A DNA stretch of 62,274 nucleotides from Pseudomonas fluorescens (GCF_000802965.1 NZ_JSAK01000027.1:27172-89445); one strand, 5' to 3'. Shown: positions 51,285 to 61,303, counted from the first letter of the stretch. The notes: generated from the letters alone by a model not told the origin. Made by a program: numbers and translations.

Positions 51285-53602
51285 CAGGCGTTGGCCTTCT
51301 GCCAGCCCTGCAACTGATAACGAACCGGCAGATCGCGGATGCGTTTACCGGTGGCGGCGAAGATCGCGTTGCACAGCGCCGGCGCAATCGGCGGAACGCC
51401 GGGCTCGCCGACACCGCCCAAGGGCACGGTGCCCGGTGGCGTGACGAGATGCACAGCGACTTCCTTCGGCGCCAGGGACATGCGCGCCACTTCGTACATG
51501 TGGAAGTTGTCCTGCTGCACCTTGCCGTCCTTGAAGCTGATCTCGCCGAGTACCGCGTTGCCCAAGCCCATGACGCAAGCGCCTTCGAATTGCGCGCGGA
51601 TGCGCTCGGGATTGATCTGCGGCCCGCAATCCACGGCGATGTCGGCCTTGTGCACGATCAAGGTGCCATCGTCTTTGACTTCGACCTCAATCACCGCAGC
51701 CACGTAGGTCACGAAGCTGTAATGCACCGCCAGGCCCAACCCTCGGCCCTTCGGCAACTCGCGCCCCCAACCGGCGGCTTTGGCGGCGGTTTCCAGTACC
51801 GTGCGCAGGCGCCCGGTGTCGATCGGATAACGCTCGGGCGATTCGCCGTAGTTCCACTCTTCACTCAAGGTACGCGGATCGATCTGACGGTCCGGGCCGA
51901 GCAATTTGATCTGATACTTGAGCGGATCTTCCCCGGCCTTGTGCGCCAGTTCATCGATGAAACTCTGGATCGCGAAACCGTGGGGAATGTTCGACACCGA
52001 GCGATACCAGCCGACCCGGGTGTGGACGGTGGCCTCGGGGTTTTCCAGACGGATGTTGGGGATCGCATAGGCCATGTTGGTGAAGCCCATGCCCAACTCG
52101 AACGCAGCCTCATGGTTCATGCCCGGGGCGAATAGCGCGGTGATACTCGGCGCCACCGTGCGGTGTAACCAGCCGGACGGCAGACCGTCCTTGTTCAGAC
52201 TGGCCTTGAGGTACTCCGCCGATACGGTGTGGAAGTAGGAACAATGAATGTCGTCTTCACGGGTCCATTGCACCCGCACGGCTTTACCGGGGAATTCCTT
52301 GGCCAGGATGGCTGCTTCAATGATGAAATCGGGCTTGGACTTGCGACCGAAACCGCCACCTAGCAACGTGACATTGAACGTGACGTTGTCGAACGGCAGG
52401 CCCAGGCGTTCGCCGATGCGTTCACGGGTAACTTGTGGCGCCTGGCTCGGCCCCCAGGCTTCGCACACGCCATCCTTATAGCGGGCGATGGCGACCATCG
52501 GTTCCATCGGCGATTGCGACAGATGCGGCAGGTAGTAGGAGGCTTCAAGGGTGCTGTCGGCGCTACTCATGGCCTCCTCGATGTTGCCGGTATTGCGCAC
52601 TACTTTGCCGGGCTTGAGCGAGGCGGCTTCCAGTTCCTTGCGGTAGGCAATCGAGTCATAACTCGCGTTGGCGCCATCATCCCACTCGATCTTCAGCGCT
52701 TCACGGCCCTTGATTGCCGCCCAGGTGTTGTTGGCCACCACGGCGATACCACCCAGCGGCTGAAACTCCGAAGGCAGCGGACGGCTTTCGATCTGAATCA
52801 CTTTGACCACGCCCGGGACTTTCATCGCGGCGCTGCCATCGAAGCTCTTGACCTTGCCGCCGTACACCGCAGGCCGGGCAATGGTGGCGAACAACATGCC
52901 GTCGAAATGCACGTCGGCGCCATAGACCGCGCGACCGTTGACGATGTCCTCACCGTCGATGGCCTTGGTGCCCTCCTTGCCGATGTAGCGGAATTCCGAA
53001 GGTTGTTTGAGCTTCAGGCTGTCACGCGCCGGCACGGCCAACGCACCGGCAGCAGCGGCCAGGGCGCCATAACCCAGTTCGCGGCCGGAGGGTTTGTGGA
53101 TGACTTTATGCAGCTGCGCATGGCATTCGTTGACCGGCACTTTCCACTGGTCGGCGGCGGCCTGTTCGAGCATGGTCCGCGCGGCGGCGCCACAGCGGCG
53201 CATCGGCTCGTACCAGTGGCGCATGCTGCGCGAACCGTCGGTGTCCTGGTTGCCGAAGCGCACTTCGTCACCCGGCGCCTGCTGCACTTTGACCCGAGCC
53301 CAATCAGCTTCTAGTTCATCGGCAACCACCATGGTCAGACTGGTGCGCACGCCTTGGCCCATTTCTGAACGGTTGCACACCACCGTCACCGTGCCATCGG
53401 CGGCGATGCTGACGTAAACCTTGGGATCATCCACCCAACCATTGGGCATGCCATCGGCGCCGAATTTCTTCACTTCTTCGGCAAACACGTCCTGCCAGCC
53501 CCAACTCGCAGCGACCACCAGCGCACCGGCAGCGCCCACACCTTTTAGGAAACCACGGCGGCTGAGGTTGCTCAGGGCGAAATCATTCGGTAACTGGCTC
53601 AT
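51284..53602 (-). CDS. Molybdenum hydroxylase large subunit (isoquinoline 1-oxidoreductase/aldehyde dehydrogenase type), Tat-exported
   Basis: A 772-residue molybdopterin-binding subunit of the xanthine oxidase family, close to IorB-like proteins. A Tat signal is seen: LSRRGFLKGVGAAGALVVAA, so the folded complex should go to the periplasm. Motifs include GRAVYGADVHFDGMLFA, PMEPMVAIARYKDG, LLGGGFGRKSKPDF with the Mo-pterin contact, and the C-terminal LGGVGEPGVPPIAPALCNAI with the likely catalytic Glu (GEPG). No FAD subunit is adjacent, so electrons probably leave through the 2Fe-2S subunit to a cytochrome. Substrate unknown. Confidence 0.87.
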   Translation of the reverse strand: MSQLPNDFALSNLSRRGFLKGVGAAGALVVAASWGWQDVFAEEVKKFGADGMPNGWVDDPKVYVSIAADGTVTVVCNRSEMGQGVRTSLTMVVADELEADWARVKVQQAPGDEVRFGNQDTDGSRSMRHWYEPMRRCGAAARTMLEQAAADQWKVPVNECHAQLHKVIHKPSGRELGYGALAAAAGALAVPARDSLKLKQPSEFRYIGKEGTKAIDGEDIVNGRAVYGADVHFDGMLFATIARPAVYGGKVKSFDGSAAMKVPGVVKVIQIESRPLPSEFQPLGGIAVVANNTWAAIKGREALKIEWDDGANASYDSIAYRKELEAASLKPGKVVRNTGNIEEAMSSADSTLEASYYLPHLSQSPMEPMVAIARYKDGVCEAWGPSQAPQVTRERIGERLGLPFDNVTFNVTLLGGGFGRKSKPDFIIEAAILAKEFPGKAVRVQWTREDDIHCSYFHTVSAEYLKASLNKDGLPSGWLHRTVAPSITALFAPGMNHEAAFELGMGFTNMAYAIPNIRLENPEATVHTRVGWYRSVSNIPHGFAIQSFIDELAHKAGEDPLKYQIKLLGPDRQIDPRTLSEEWNYGESPERYPIDTGRLRTVLETAAKAAGWGRELPKGRGLGLAVHYSFVTYVAAVIEVEVKDDGTLIVHKADIAVDCGPQINPERIRAQFEGACVMGLGNAVLGEISFKDGKVQQDNFHMYEVARMSLAPKEVAVHLVTPPGTVPLGGVGEPGVPPIAPALCNAIFAATGKRIRDLPVRYQLQGWQKANA

Positions 53603-54069
53603 GCCTTGGCCTCCTTCAGGTGAGTGGATGCCTGGCGGATGGCAGTCTTGATGCGGTTGTAGGTGCCGCAGCGGCAGATGTTGCCGACCATCGCCTCTTC
53701 GATCTGCTCGTCGCTCGGGTTCGGATTGGTCTTGAGCAACGCAGTGGCCGACATGATTTGCCCGCCCTGGCAGTAACCGCACTGGGCTACCGCAGTGTCG
53801 AGCCAGGCTTGCTGCACGACTTTGCCGACCGGGTCGGCGTGCAGATTGTCGATAGTGGTGACGTTCTGCCCCACTACCGAGCCAATCGGCGTGATGCAAC
53901 TGCGCGCCGGAGCGCCTTCGATATGGATGGTGCAAGCACCGCACAAGCCCATGCCGCAGCCGAATTTGGTGCCGTTGTAGCCGGCCACATCGCGGATTGC
54001 CCAGAGCAGCGGCATGTCCTCGGTGACGTCGAGTTGATGGTCTTGACCATTGAGCTTCAGGGTAATCAT
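53599..54069 (-). CDS. Molybdenum hydroxylase 2Fe-2S subunit
   Basis: A 156-residue ferredoxin-type subunit with two 2Fe-2S sites: FGCGMGLCGACTIH plus C in RSCITP, and the C-terminal AQCGYCQGGQ with GNICRCGTYNRI. No signal peptide, so it would be carried through the Tat system with the large subunit. Stop and next start overlap (ATGA). First gene of the four-gene oxidoreductase operon. Confidence 0.92.
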   Translation of the reverse strand: MITLKLNGQDHQLDVTEDMPLLWAIRDVAGYNGTKFGCGMGLCGACTIHIEGAPARSCITPIGSVVGQNVTTIDNLHADPVGKVVQQAWLDTAVAQCGYCQGGQIMSATALLKTNPNPSDEQIEEAMVGNICRCGTYNRIKTAIRQASTHLKEAKA

Positions 54070-54387
54070 GGGCACGCCCGCATAGTATTGGGTTATGGGG
54101 TCGAGCAATCTGCCGCTTTAGCCAAGCGGTTTGGTTATCACAGATCGACTCAGGCTAATGGGCTCTCTTGTGCTGACGAACACGTCTGCACTGGGCCTTT
54201 GGTGGAATAAATGCTGGATCGTCAGACGGCTAAGTTAACCCAGCATTAACAGAAAACTTCTTCCCGGAAAGCATAGATAACGCGAGCCCTGTAGGAACTG
54301 CCGAAGGCTGCGATCTTTTGATTTTGATTTTAAAAAAAAAGATCAAAAGATCGCAGCCTTCGGCAGCTCCTACAGGATGAATGTCAT
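54070..54387. other. Intergenic region with REP doublet
   Basis: Holds the promoter region of the oxidoreductase operon and a family A REP doublet at 54289-54376. No supported ORF. Confidence 0.6.
54289..54376. repeat. REP doublet, family A
   Basis: Inverted pair with an A/T-only spacer; left arm has one change (GGAACTG). Confidence 0.92.
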
Positions 54388-54423
54388 AAAAAAGCCCCGC
54401 ACATTGAAAGATGTGCAGGGCTT
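54388..54423 (-). terminator. Terminator of murB and upstream genes
   Basis: On the minus strand AGCCCTGCACAT-ctttca-ATGTGCGGGGCT followed by TTTTTT. Confidence 0.9.
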
Positions 54424-54447
54424 GAGATCCATCCTGAAAGCGTAGCT

Positions 54448-55467
54448 TCAATAACGGTTCGGTTCCATTTCCAGCTCGACATGGAAACGCTCTGAAATGT
54501 CTTTCTGGATGCGCTGTGCCAGATCGAGCAACTGCAACCCGGTGGCGTCGCCGTAGTTGACCAGCACCAGTGCCTGCAACTTGTGCACGCCCGCGTCGGC
54601 TTCGCGGAAACCTTTCCACCCTGCCCGCTCGATCAACCAGCCGGCGGCCAGTTTCATCTGCCCATCAGGTTGCGCGTAGGCCACCAGATCCGGGTGTTCG
54701 CCCTTGAGTCGGGCAACCAGCGCCGCCGAGACCAACGGGTTCTTGAAGAAACTGCCGGCATTGCCGAGCACCGCCGGGTCCGGAAGTTTTTCGTTGCGGA
54801 TGCTGCAAATGGCCAGGCTGACATCGGAGGCGGTCGGATGATCGATGCCTTGTTCAGTCAAGCGCTGGCGCACCGGGCCGTATTCCAGATGCAGGTGCGC
54901 GGTGCGGTCGAGGTTGAAACGCACCCGCAGGATAAGCCAGCGACCCGGCTGCTGTTTGAACAGGCTGTCGCGGTAAGCGAAGTTGCATTCTTCCAGGGTG
55001 AAGTCGCGCAGTTCGCCGCTTTGACGATCGAGCGCAGTCAGGCCGGCAAACACGTCCTTGATTTCCACCCCGTATGCGCCGATGTTCTGCATCGGTGCCG
55101 CGCCGACGGTGCCAGGAATCAAGCTAAGGTTTTCCAGGCCGGACAAACCCTGAACCAAGGTGTGTTGCACGAACGGATGCCAAGGCTCGCCAGCCTCTGC
55201 TTCGATCACCACTTTGCTGCCGTCGTCGCTCACCACCCGAATGCCACGGGTGGCCATGCGCAGCACCAGCGAATCGATATCGGCAGTCAGCAACAAATTG
55301 CTGCCACCGCCGATCACCAGCAGCGGCACATCATGTTCCTGCGCATAGGCCAGCGCTTCGCGCACATCGGCGTCGCTATGCGCCTCGGCAAACAGGCGGG
55401 CCTGAACATCCACGCCAAAACTGTTGAACGGCTTGAGCGAAACCTGCGAACACACCTGCAAACTCAT
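54448..55467 (-). CDS. murB: UDP-N-acetylenolpyruvoylglucosamine reductase
   Basis: A 339-residue FAD enzyme completing UDP-MurNAc for peptidoglycan. FAD site VIGGGSNLLLT, GTVGAAPMQNIGAYG, catalytic Ser in NAGSFFKNPL and C-terminal Glu in VELEMEPNRY. Overlaps ptpA by four bases. Confidence 0.95.
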   Translation of the reverse strand: MSLQVCSQVSLKPFNSFGVDVQARLFAEAHSDADVREALAYAQEHDVPLLVIGGGSNLLLTADIDSLVLRMATRGIRVVSDDGSKVVIEAEAGEPWHPFVQHTLVQGLSGLENLSLIPGTVGAAPMQNIGAYGVEIKDVFAGLTALDRQSGELRDFTLEECNFAYRDSLFKQQPGRWLILRVRFNLDRTAHLHLEYGPVRQRLTEQGIDHPTASDVSLAICSIRNEKLPDPAVLGNAGSFFKNPLVSAALVARLKGEHPDLVAYAQPDGQMKLAAGWLIERAGWKGFREADAGVHKLQALVLVNYGDATGLQLLDLAQRIQKDISERFHVELEMEPNRY

Positions 55468-55928
55468 AACCGCCCCTTCAACTCGATCACCAGCAAATCA
55501 CTGGCACGCTCGATCAAATCCAACACTTGCTCGAAGCCCTGATCGCCATCGTAGTACGGGTCAGGCACTTCATCGACGTCCGACTCGTAGCGCCGCAGGA
55601 ACAGGTCCAGCTCGGCCTTGCCCTTCGCCGGTTGCAAGGCCTTGAGGTTGCGCAGGTTGCTGTTGTCCATCGCGAGGATCAGGTCGTACGTGGCGAAATC
55701 GGCGCGGGTCACTTGCTGGGCGCGCTGGGCGGACAGGTCGTAACCACGCAGTTTCGCCGCTGCCTGACTGCGCTTGTCCGGTGCCTTGCCGACGTGCCAG
55801 TCACCGGTGCCGGCCGAGGCGACTTCGATTTGATCCGCCAGCCCCGCCTCGCGCAGTTTATGCCGCAGCACGCCTTCGGCCGTGGGTGACCGGCAGATGT
55901 TGCCCAGGCACACAAACAAAACCCGCAT
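55464..55928 (-). CDS. Low molecular weight protein tyrosine phosphatase
   Basis: A 154-residue phosphatase. P-loop C7-L-G-N-I-C-R13-S with V-C-L-G-N-I-C-R, and general acid Asp in VPDPYYDGD. Stop and murB start overlap; its start shares one base with the kdsB stop. Confidence 0.93.
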   Translation of the reverse strand: MRVLFVCLGNICRSPTAEGVLRHKLREAGLADQIEVASAGTGDWHVGKAPDKRSQAAAKLRGYDLSAQRAQQVTRADFATYDLILAMDNSNLRNLKALQPAKGKAELDLFLRRYESDVDEVPDPYYDGDQGFEQVLDLIERASDLLVIELKGRL

Positions 55929-56692
55929 CAGGCCTCCAGCAGGCGACGAACGCGCTCAAGGTCTTCAACAGTGTCGACGCCGGGCGGCGGTGCGATCAGC
56001 GCATCGGCGACGTGAATTCGTACGCCGTGCCACAGCGCGCGGAGTTGTTCCAGGCACTCGGTGTTTTCCAGCCAGCATGGGCCCCAGTTGACGAAGTCCT
56101 GCAAGAAACCGGCGCGGTAGGCATAGATGCCGATGTGGCGACGGTACGGAACGCCTTCCGGCAGCTGCTCGCGGCTTTGGGCGAAGGTATCGCGCGCCCA
56201 TGGCAATGTGGCCCGACTGAAAGTCAGCGCCAGGCCATTGAGGTCGCTGACGACCTTGACCACGTTGGGATTGAACAGGGTTTCGACGTCTTCGATCGGC
56301 TCGGCCAGGGTGGCCATGCGCGCTTCGGTGTGCGCCGCCAGGTTAGCGGCGACCTGATCGATCACGCTCGGCGGGATCAGCGGTTCGTCGCCCTGGACGT
56401 TAACGACGATGGCGTCGGGCGCCAGGCCCAGTTTCGCCGCGACTTCCGCCAGGCGATCGGTGCCGGAATTGTGGTCTTCGCGAGTCAGCACCACTTCGGC
56501 GCCAAAACCCTTGCAGGCTTCGACAATGCGCGCATCGTCAGTGGCGACCACCACGCGCTGGGCGCTGCTTTTGCTCGCCTGTTCCCAGACGTGCTGAATC
56601 ATCGGCTTGCCGCCGATCAGCAGCAGCGGCTTGCCCGGCAAACGGGTGGAGGCGTAACGCGATGGAATGACGACGGTGAAGGCTGTGGTCAT
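55928..56692 (-). CDS. kdsB: CMP-KDO synthetase
   Basis: A 254-residue cytidylyltransferase activating KDO for lipopolysaccharide. VVIPSRYASTRLPGKPL start, REDHNSGTDRLAEVA, NVQGDEPLIPP and YRHIGIYAYRAGFL. Overlaps the Trm112 gene by four bases. Confidence 0.95.
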   Translation of the reverse strand: MTTAFTVVIPSRYASTRLPGKPLLLIGGKPMIQHVWEQASKSSAQRVVVATDDARIVEACKGFGAEVVLTREDHNSGTDRLAEVAAKLGLAPDAIVVNVQGDEPLIPPSVIDQVAANLAAHTEARMATLAEPIEDVETLFNPNVVKVVSDLNGLALTFSRATLPWARDTFAQSREQLPEGVPYRRHIGIYAYRAGFLQDFVNWGPCWLENTECLEQLRALWHGVRIHVADALIAPPPGVDTVEDLERVRRLLEA

Positions 56693-56874
56693 TTATCCAG
56701 GCGCTCGTCGGTGGTCAGGGTACGGGCTTCGCTTTCGAGCATCACCGGGATACCGTCGCGAATCGGGTACGCCAGGCCGGCGCCCTTGCTGATCAGCTCG
56801 GTCTTGTCGGCGCTGAGCTTGAGCGGGCCTTTGCAGACCGGGCAAGCGAGGATGTCGAGCAATTTGGTGTCCAT
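56689..56874 (-). CDS. Trm112-family small zinc-binding protein (YcaR)
   Basis: A 61-residue protein, MDTKLLDILACPVCKGPLKL, of the UPF0434/Trm112 family. Only one CxxC is present. AGGGA lies six bases before the ATG at 56874; an ATG two codons earlier is too close to it. Confidence 0.9.
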   Translation of the reverse strand: MDTKLLDILACPVCKGPLKLSADKTELISKGAGLAYPIRDGIPVMLESEARTLTTDERLDK

Positions 56875-56899
56875 GAGCATTCCCTGGAAAAAAACGGAT

Positions 56900-57910
56900 T
56901 TAAGGCAACAGACGAGCCGGCAACAGGCGCATCAGCTGTGTATCGAACCAGGCCACGAAGGCCGGCGACGGCACAGCATCAACCGCCAGGTACCACCAAT
57001 CGGCGGCGGCGAAGGCACGGCACTTCACCGCGTCCTTTTCGGTCATAACCAACGGCAATGACGGGGTAAAATTCAAGGCCTGCACGCTGTATTCGGCGTG
57101 GTCGGCAAACGCATGTGGAACAGGCTGCCAGTGTAACGTTTCGAGGGTATTGAAGAAACGCTGCGGATTGCCGATCCCGGCCACCGCGTGCAAGGCCTGA
57201 CCGGGCGCGAAATGGTCGAGGGGACGACGCTCAGCGCTTTGCAGATTGATCAGCGCAGTCGGTTGCAGCTGGAAGGCGAAACCGCCGTCACGATCAGCCG
57301 CGGCACCGTTGTAGAGCACGGCGTCGACGCTTTGCAGACGCTCCATCGGCTCACGCAAAGGCCCGGCCGGCAAGCATCGCTGATTACCCAGGCCTCGGGC
57401 ATTGTCGATCAGCACCAGTTCCAGGTCACGAGCCAAACGGTAATGTTGCATACCGTCATCGGACAGGATCAGGTCCAGCGGCTCACTCGCGAGCAAGGCT
57501 TTGACGGCGGCGCTGCGATTCGGATCGATCATCAAAGGTACGCCCGTGCGCTGGACAATCAGCAGAGGTTCATCACCTGCAACGTCCGCGCTTTGATCGG
57601 CGTCGACCCGCCACGGCAACCGTGGCGGCTTGGCACCGTAGCCACGGCTGACCACGCCGACCCGCAAACCGCTGCGCTGGCAATGCTCGATCATCCACAG
57701 AATCAGCGGCGTCTTGCCGGTACCGCCGACGGTGATGTTGCCGACGATGATCAGCGGCACGGGCGGCTGGTAGATCTCACCCTCGCCGGCCAGGAAGCGC
57801 TTGCGCTTGTTAATGACCACGCGCCGGTACAACCACTCCAGCGGCTGCAACAGCTTGAGGGCCGGATGACCTTGATACCAAGCGGCGAGAAGGCGATCGG
57901 ACATGGCCAT
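56900..57910 (-). CDS. lpxK: Tetraacyldisaccharide 4'-kinase
   Basis: A 336-residue lipid A kinase at the inner membrane. P-loop VGNITVGGTGKTPLI, SRGYGAK, DDGMQHYRLARDLE and the late VTEKDAVKC-like MTEKDAVKC. Starts at the last base of the exbD stop. Confidence 0.94.
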   Translation of the reverse strand: MAMSDRLLAAWYQGHPALKLLQPLEWLYRRVVINKRKRFLAGEGEIYQPPVPLIIVGNITVGGTGKTPLILWMIEHCQRSGLRVGVVSRGYGAKPPRLPWRVDADQSADVAGDEPLLIVQRTGVPLMIDPNRSAAVKALLASEPLDLILSDDGMQHYRLARDLELVLIDNARGLGNQRCLPAGPLREPMERLQSVDAVLYNGAAADRDGGFAFQLQPTALINLQSAERRPLDHFAPGQALHAVAGIGNPQRFFNTLETLHWQPVPHAFADHAEYSVQALNFTPSLPLVMTEKDAVKCRAFAAADWWYLAVDAVPSPAFVAWFDTQLMRLLPARLLP

Positions 57911-58338
57911 CAGGGCGCGGGCGCCGCCGCTTCGACTGTGGTCATGCGCAGGTGGTTGAAGCCGAGCTTGCCAGCGGCGTCCATGGCCGTGATGACCGAT
58001 TGGTGCTGGGACTTGCCATCGGCGCTGATGGACAGTGGCCGGTTGGTGTCGCCATTGGATTCTTTCTGCAACGCGTCCATCAGGGTGGCCAGGTCGCTTT
58101 TCGGCAGTACCTGGTTATTCACCGAGAACACGCCGTCGGCACTGATCGCGATGTCCAGTTGCTTGGATTGGTCCTCGGCGGGCGAACCGCTAACGGCTTC
58201 CGGCAGTTCGACACGCAGCTGGGTTTCACGGGTAAAAGTCGTCGTCACGACGAAAAACAGCAGCAGGATAAACACCACGTCAATCAGCGACGCGAGGTTG
58301 ATATCCACGTTCTCCCGTTGCTTGCGGCGGAATTTCAC
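57910..58338 (-). CDS. exbD: ExbD/TolR family energy-transducing protein
   Basis: A 142-residue inner-membrane protein with one helix, INLASLIDVVFILLLFFVVT, bearing the proton-path Asp (LIDVV). Overlaps exbB by four bases. As part of exbBD next to lpxK it probably powers an outer-membrane or lipid-transport process. Confidence 0.92.
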   Translation of the reverse strand: MKFRRKQRENVDINLASLIDVVFILLLFFVVTTTFTRETQLRVELPEAVSGSPAEDQSKQLDIAISADGVFSVNNQVLPKSDLATLMDALQKESNGDTNRPLSISADGKSQHQSVITAMDAAGKLGFNHLRMTTVEAAAPAP

Positions 58339-59000
58339 GCTTTGCCCCCAGCCAGGTCTACATCACGATCACCCTGAACGACTTCGACCAGTTTGATCGC
58401 TTCCTGCTCCATGCCCACCACCAGCTCATCGATCCGGCGTTGCAGGAAACGGTGGAAGAATACCGACGGGATACCGACCATCAGGCCGGCAGCCGTGGTG
58501 ATCAGCGCTTTCGAGATACCACCGGCGAGCACCGCGGCATTGGTGGTCATGCCCGAGCCCATGAACGCGCTGAAAATGTCGATCATGCCCAGCACCGTGC
58601 CGAGCAGGCCCAACAACGGAGCCATGGCGGCGATGGTGCCGAGTGCGTTGATGTAGCGTTCCAGCTCGTGGATGACACGTGCGGCGGCCTCTTCGATGCA
58701 CTCTTTCATGATCTCGCGACCATGTTTGGAGTTGGCCAGGCCAGCCGCCAGGATCTCACCCAGCGGCGAGTTGGCGCGCAGTTCCTTGAGTTTTTCCTTG
58801 TTGAGTTGCTTGTCCTTGATCCAGACCCAGACCTGCCCGAGCAAATGCTCCGGGGTCACACGACTGGCTCGCAGGGTCCACAGACGCTCGGCAACGATTG
58901 CCATTGCCGCGATGGAACTCAGGATGATCGGCAGCATCATCCAGCCGCCGGATTTGACCAATTCCCACACAGTGACAATCCCCTCGAAAAAGTGCGCCAC
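58335..59000 (-). CDS. exbB: ExbB/TolQ/MotA family proton channel protein
   Basis: A 221-residue protein with three helices, first near residues 15-35 (GGWMMLPIILSSIAAMAIVA), then MAPLLGLLGTVLGMIDIF and GGISKALITTAAGLMVGIP, the conserved TolQ/ExbB core. Upstream of exbD. Confidence 0.93.
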   Translation of the reverse strand: MAHFFEGIVTVWELVKSGGWMMLPIILSSIAAMAIVAERLWTLRASRVTPEHLLGQVWVWIKDKQLNKEKLKELRANSPLGEILAAGLANSKHGREIMKECIEEAAARVIHELERYINALGTIAAMAPLLGLLGTVLGMIDIFSAFMGSGMTTNAAVLAGGISKALITTAAGLMVGIPSVFFHRFLQRRIDELVVGMEQEAIKLVEVVQGDRDVDLAGGKA

Positions 59001-59068
59001 TCTAACATAGGGGGTCGGCGCACCGAAGACCGTGATGTCGCATCCGGTCGGCCTGTCATAACTCGCGG

Positions 59069-61303
59069 TTATTGATTCAAGGGCGGCGGATCGCGCCAGA
59101 AGCGCCGTTCCAGACGCATTGAGCGCGGCGATTCGAAATGCCCCAGTTGCAGATGAATGGCCCCCTGCTCCGCACTGTCGTAAATCGCCATGCCGCGCTT
59201 TCGATAGCGCGCCAGCACCGTCGGGTGAGGATGACCGAACGAATTGCCCTGACCACGGGAAATCAGTACGGCTTTGGGCTGCAAGCTGTTGAGCAGCGCC
59301 ATCGATGACGAACTGCGACTGCCATGGTGCGGCGCTTGCAGCCAGTCGGTGGTCACAGCCAACGGACCCTCGAGCAAAGCGCGCTCGGCGCTGGTATCGA
59401 TGTCGCCGGTCAGCAGCAAACGCTCGCCATTGGCTTCAATCTGCAAAACGCAGGACTTTTGATTGCTGTCGCTGGCCGACGGCCATTGCCAGAGCTGGAA
59501 CTTCACCCCATCCCACATCCACTGGCGCCCACTTTCACAGGCCTCGGCGTGCAACTCGACAGGCAGGGCCAGCGGGTCGCCACTGAGCACCCTTGTCACT
59601 GGTAGCCCACTGGCAACCGCCCGCGCGCCACCGGCATGATCGGCGTCGGCGTGGCTGATCAGCATCAGGTCGAGTTGTTTCACGCCGAGTTTGCGCATTG
59701 ACGGCAGCACCACTCGTTCACCGAGGTCGAAATCGCCGAAACGCGGACCGGTGTCATACAGCAGTGTGTGATGGCGAGTGCGCACCAGGATGGCCAAGCC
59801 CTGGCCGACATCCAGTTGCCAGACGTCGGCGATACCTTGCGGCAACATCGGGCGTGGCGGAAAAACCAGCAATAGCAGCATCGGCCAGCCTAACGGGCGC
59901 ATCGGCACGCCGCGCGGCAGCAACAGTAAAACGGCGCCCAAGGCACCGATACACCAGACCCACAGCGGAATCGCTGTCGGCACCCATGCCGGAATCTGTC
60001 CGGCCATCAGCGTCAGCCCCCGGAACAGCCCATCAATCAATCCGCCCGCCAGCCACAGCAACCCTTCGCCCACATAAGGCACCGGCAACAACAGCGTCCC
60101 GAGTAAGGCCGGTGGAAGCACCACCAGACTGATCCACGGCACCGCCAACAAGTTGACCAGCGGTCCGCTCACGCTGATCGGCAAGCCGAGTACCAGCAGA
60201 AACGGGCCCAGGCCGATTGCGATCAGCCATTGCGCGCGGGTCCAGGTTTGCCACCAGCGCCACGGTCCCAGCCGACCGCCGAAGGTGAAGATCAGCACCG
60301 CCACCGCAGCGAACGACAACCAGAATCCCGGTTGCAAACTCGCTAACGGGTCCAGCAGCAAAACGCCATTGAGCGCCAGCAGCAAAGGCCACCAGGCGCC
60401 AAGGTGGCGGAATCGAAGACGCCATAACAGCACCAACCCGATCATCAGACAGGCTCGACGCACCGGCACCTCGAAGCCGGCCAACAGCCCATAACCAATT
60501 GCGGCCGCGAATGCCAGGCCACAGGCCCAGGGAAGCCAGGGCAGGCGGCTTGGCCACAGTCCATAACGGGCGAGTCCGGCAATCAACAGATACACAACCC
60601 CCGCCAGCAGCCCGATGTGTTGCCCGGATATCACCAACAAATGCACGGTGCCGGTGTCTTGCAGCACCTGCCAGTCTTCGCGGCCGAGCCCGGCGCCGTC
60701 TCCGAGCACCAACGCCGCCAGCGCCCCGGCCCGGCCTTGGGCGTCTGTCGCCAGCAACCGCTGGCGGATGCCGTCGCGCCAGGCCCATCGTGCCTCGGCC
60801 AGTCGTTCGCCGTCCTTGACCGTGCCGGTCGCGCCGATGCGTTGCGCGAGCAGCCAGGCGTCGTAATCGAAGGCATGGGGATTGAGCAGCCCGGCAGGAC
60901 GCTTCAACTTGACCGCCAGTCGCCAACGTTCGCCGCTGTTCACTGGTGGTCCGTCATACCAGGCCAGGCGCATCAGTGGCGGCGCTTTGCCGTGTCGCGA
61001 GCGTGCGTCCGCCAATTCGAAACGCACCACGCCGTCGTTGTGCTGGGGCAAGCCCACCACCCGCCCATCGACCCAGCGCGTTTGACCGTCCAGGTTCGGG
61101 GGCAAGCGATCATCCAGCGCCCATTGCGCCTGCAAACAGGCCCAACTCAAACCGAACAGGAAAAACGCCACCGGATAGGTCCTGAACGGCAACAACATCA
61201 AACCTACAACCGGCATCAACAGCCATAACCCGACCGGCGGCAATGCCGGTAAAAAACGCAAGGCCAACAGACCCAACGCCAGCGCCAACATCCCTGTGCG
61301 CAT
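59069..61303 (-). CDS. comEC: ComEC/Rec2 DNA uptake channel
   Basis: A 744-residue inner-membrane protein needed for passage of transforming DNA. N-terminal DUF4131 region, the competence domain with GTVHLLVISGQHIGLLAG and many helices, and a C-terminal metallo-beta-lactamase-like domain with SHADADHAGG, LLTGDIDTSAE and LQAPHHGSRSSSS. AAGGACG precedes the ATG at 61303. No interruption, so the gene looks functional. Confidence 0.93.
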   Translation of the reverse strand: MRTGMLALALGLLALRFLPALPPVGLWLLMPVVGLMLLPFRTYPVAFFLFGLSWACLQAQWALDDRLPPNLDGQTRWVDGRVVGLPQHNDGVVRFELADARSRHGKAPPLMRLAWYDGPPVNSGERWRLAVKLKRPAGLLNPHAFDYDAWLLAQRIGATGTVKDGERLAEARWAWRDGIRQRLLATDAQGRAGALAALVLGDGAGLGREDWQVLQDTGTVHLLVISGQHIGLLAGVVYLLIAGLARYGLWPSRLPWLPWACGLAFAAAIGYGLLAGFEVPVRRACLMIGLVLLWRLRFRHLGAWWPLLLALNGVLLLDPLASLQPGFWLSFAAVAVLIFTFGGRLGPWRWWQTWTRAQWLIAIGLGPFLLVLGLPISVSGPLVNLLAVPWISLVVLPPALLGTLLLPVPYVGEGLLWLAGGLIDGLFRGLTLMAGQIPAWVPTAIPLWVWCIGALGAVLLLLPRGVPMRPLGWPMLLLLVFPPRPMLPQGIADVWQLDVGQGLAILVRTRHHTLLYDTGPRFGDFDLGERVVLPSMRKLGVKQLDLMLISHADADHAGGARAVASGLPVTRVLSGDPLALPVELHAEACESGRQWMWDGVKFQLWQWPSASDSNQKSCVLQIEANGERLLLTGDIDTSAERALLEGPLAVTTDWLQAPHHGSRSSSSMALLNSLQPKAVLISRGQGNSFGHPHPTVLARYRKRGMAIYDSAEQGAIHLQLGHFESPRSMRLERRFWRDPPPLNQ

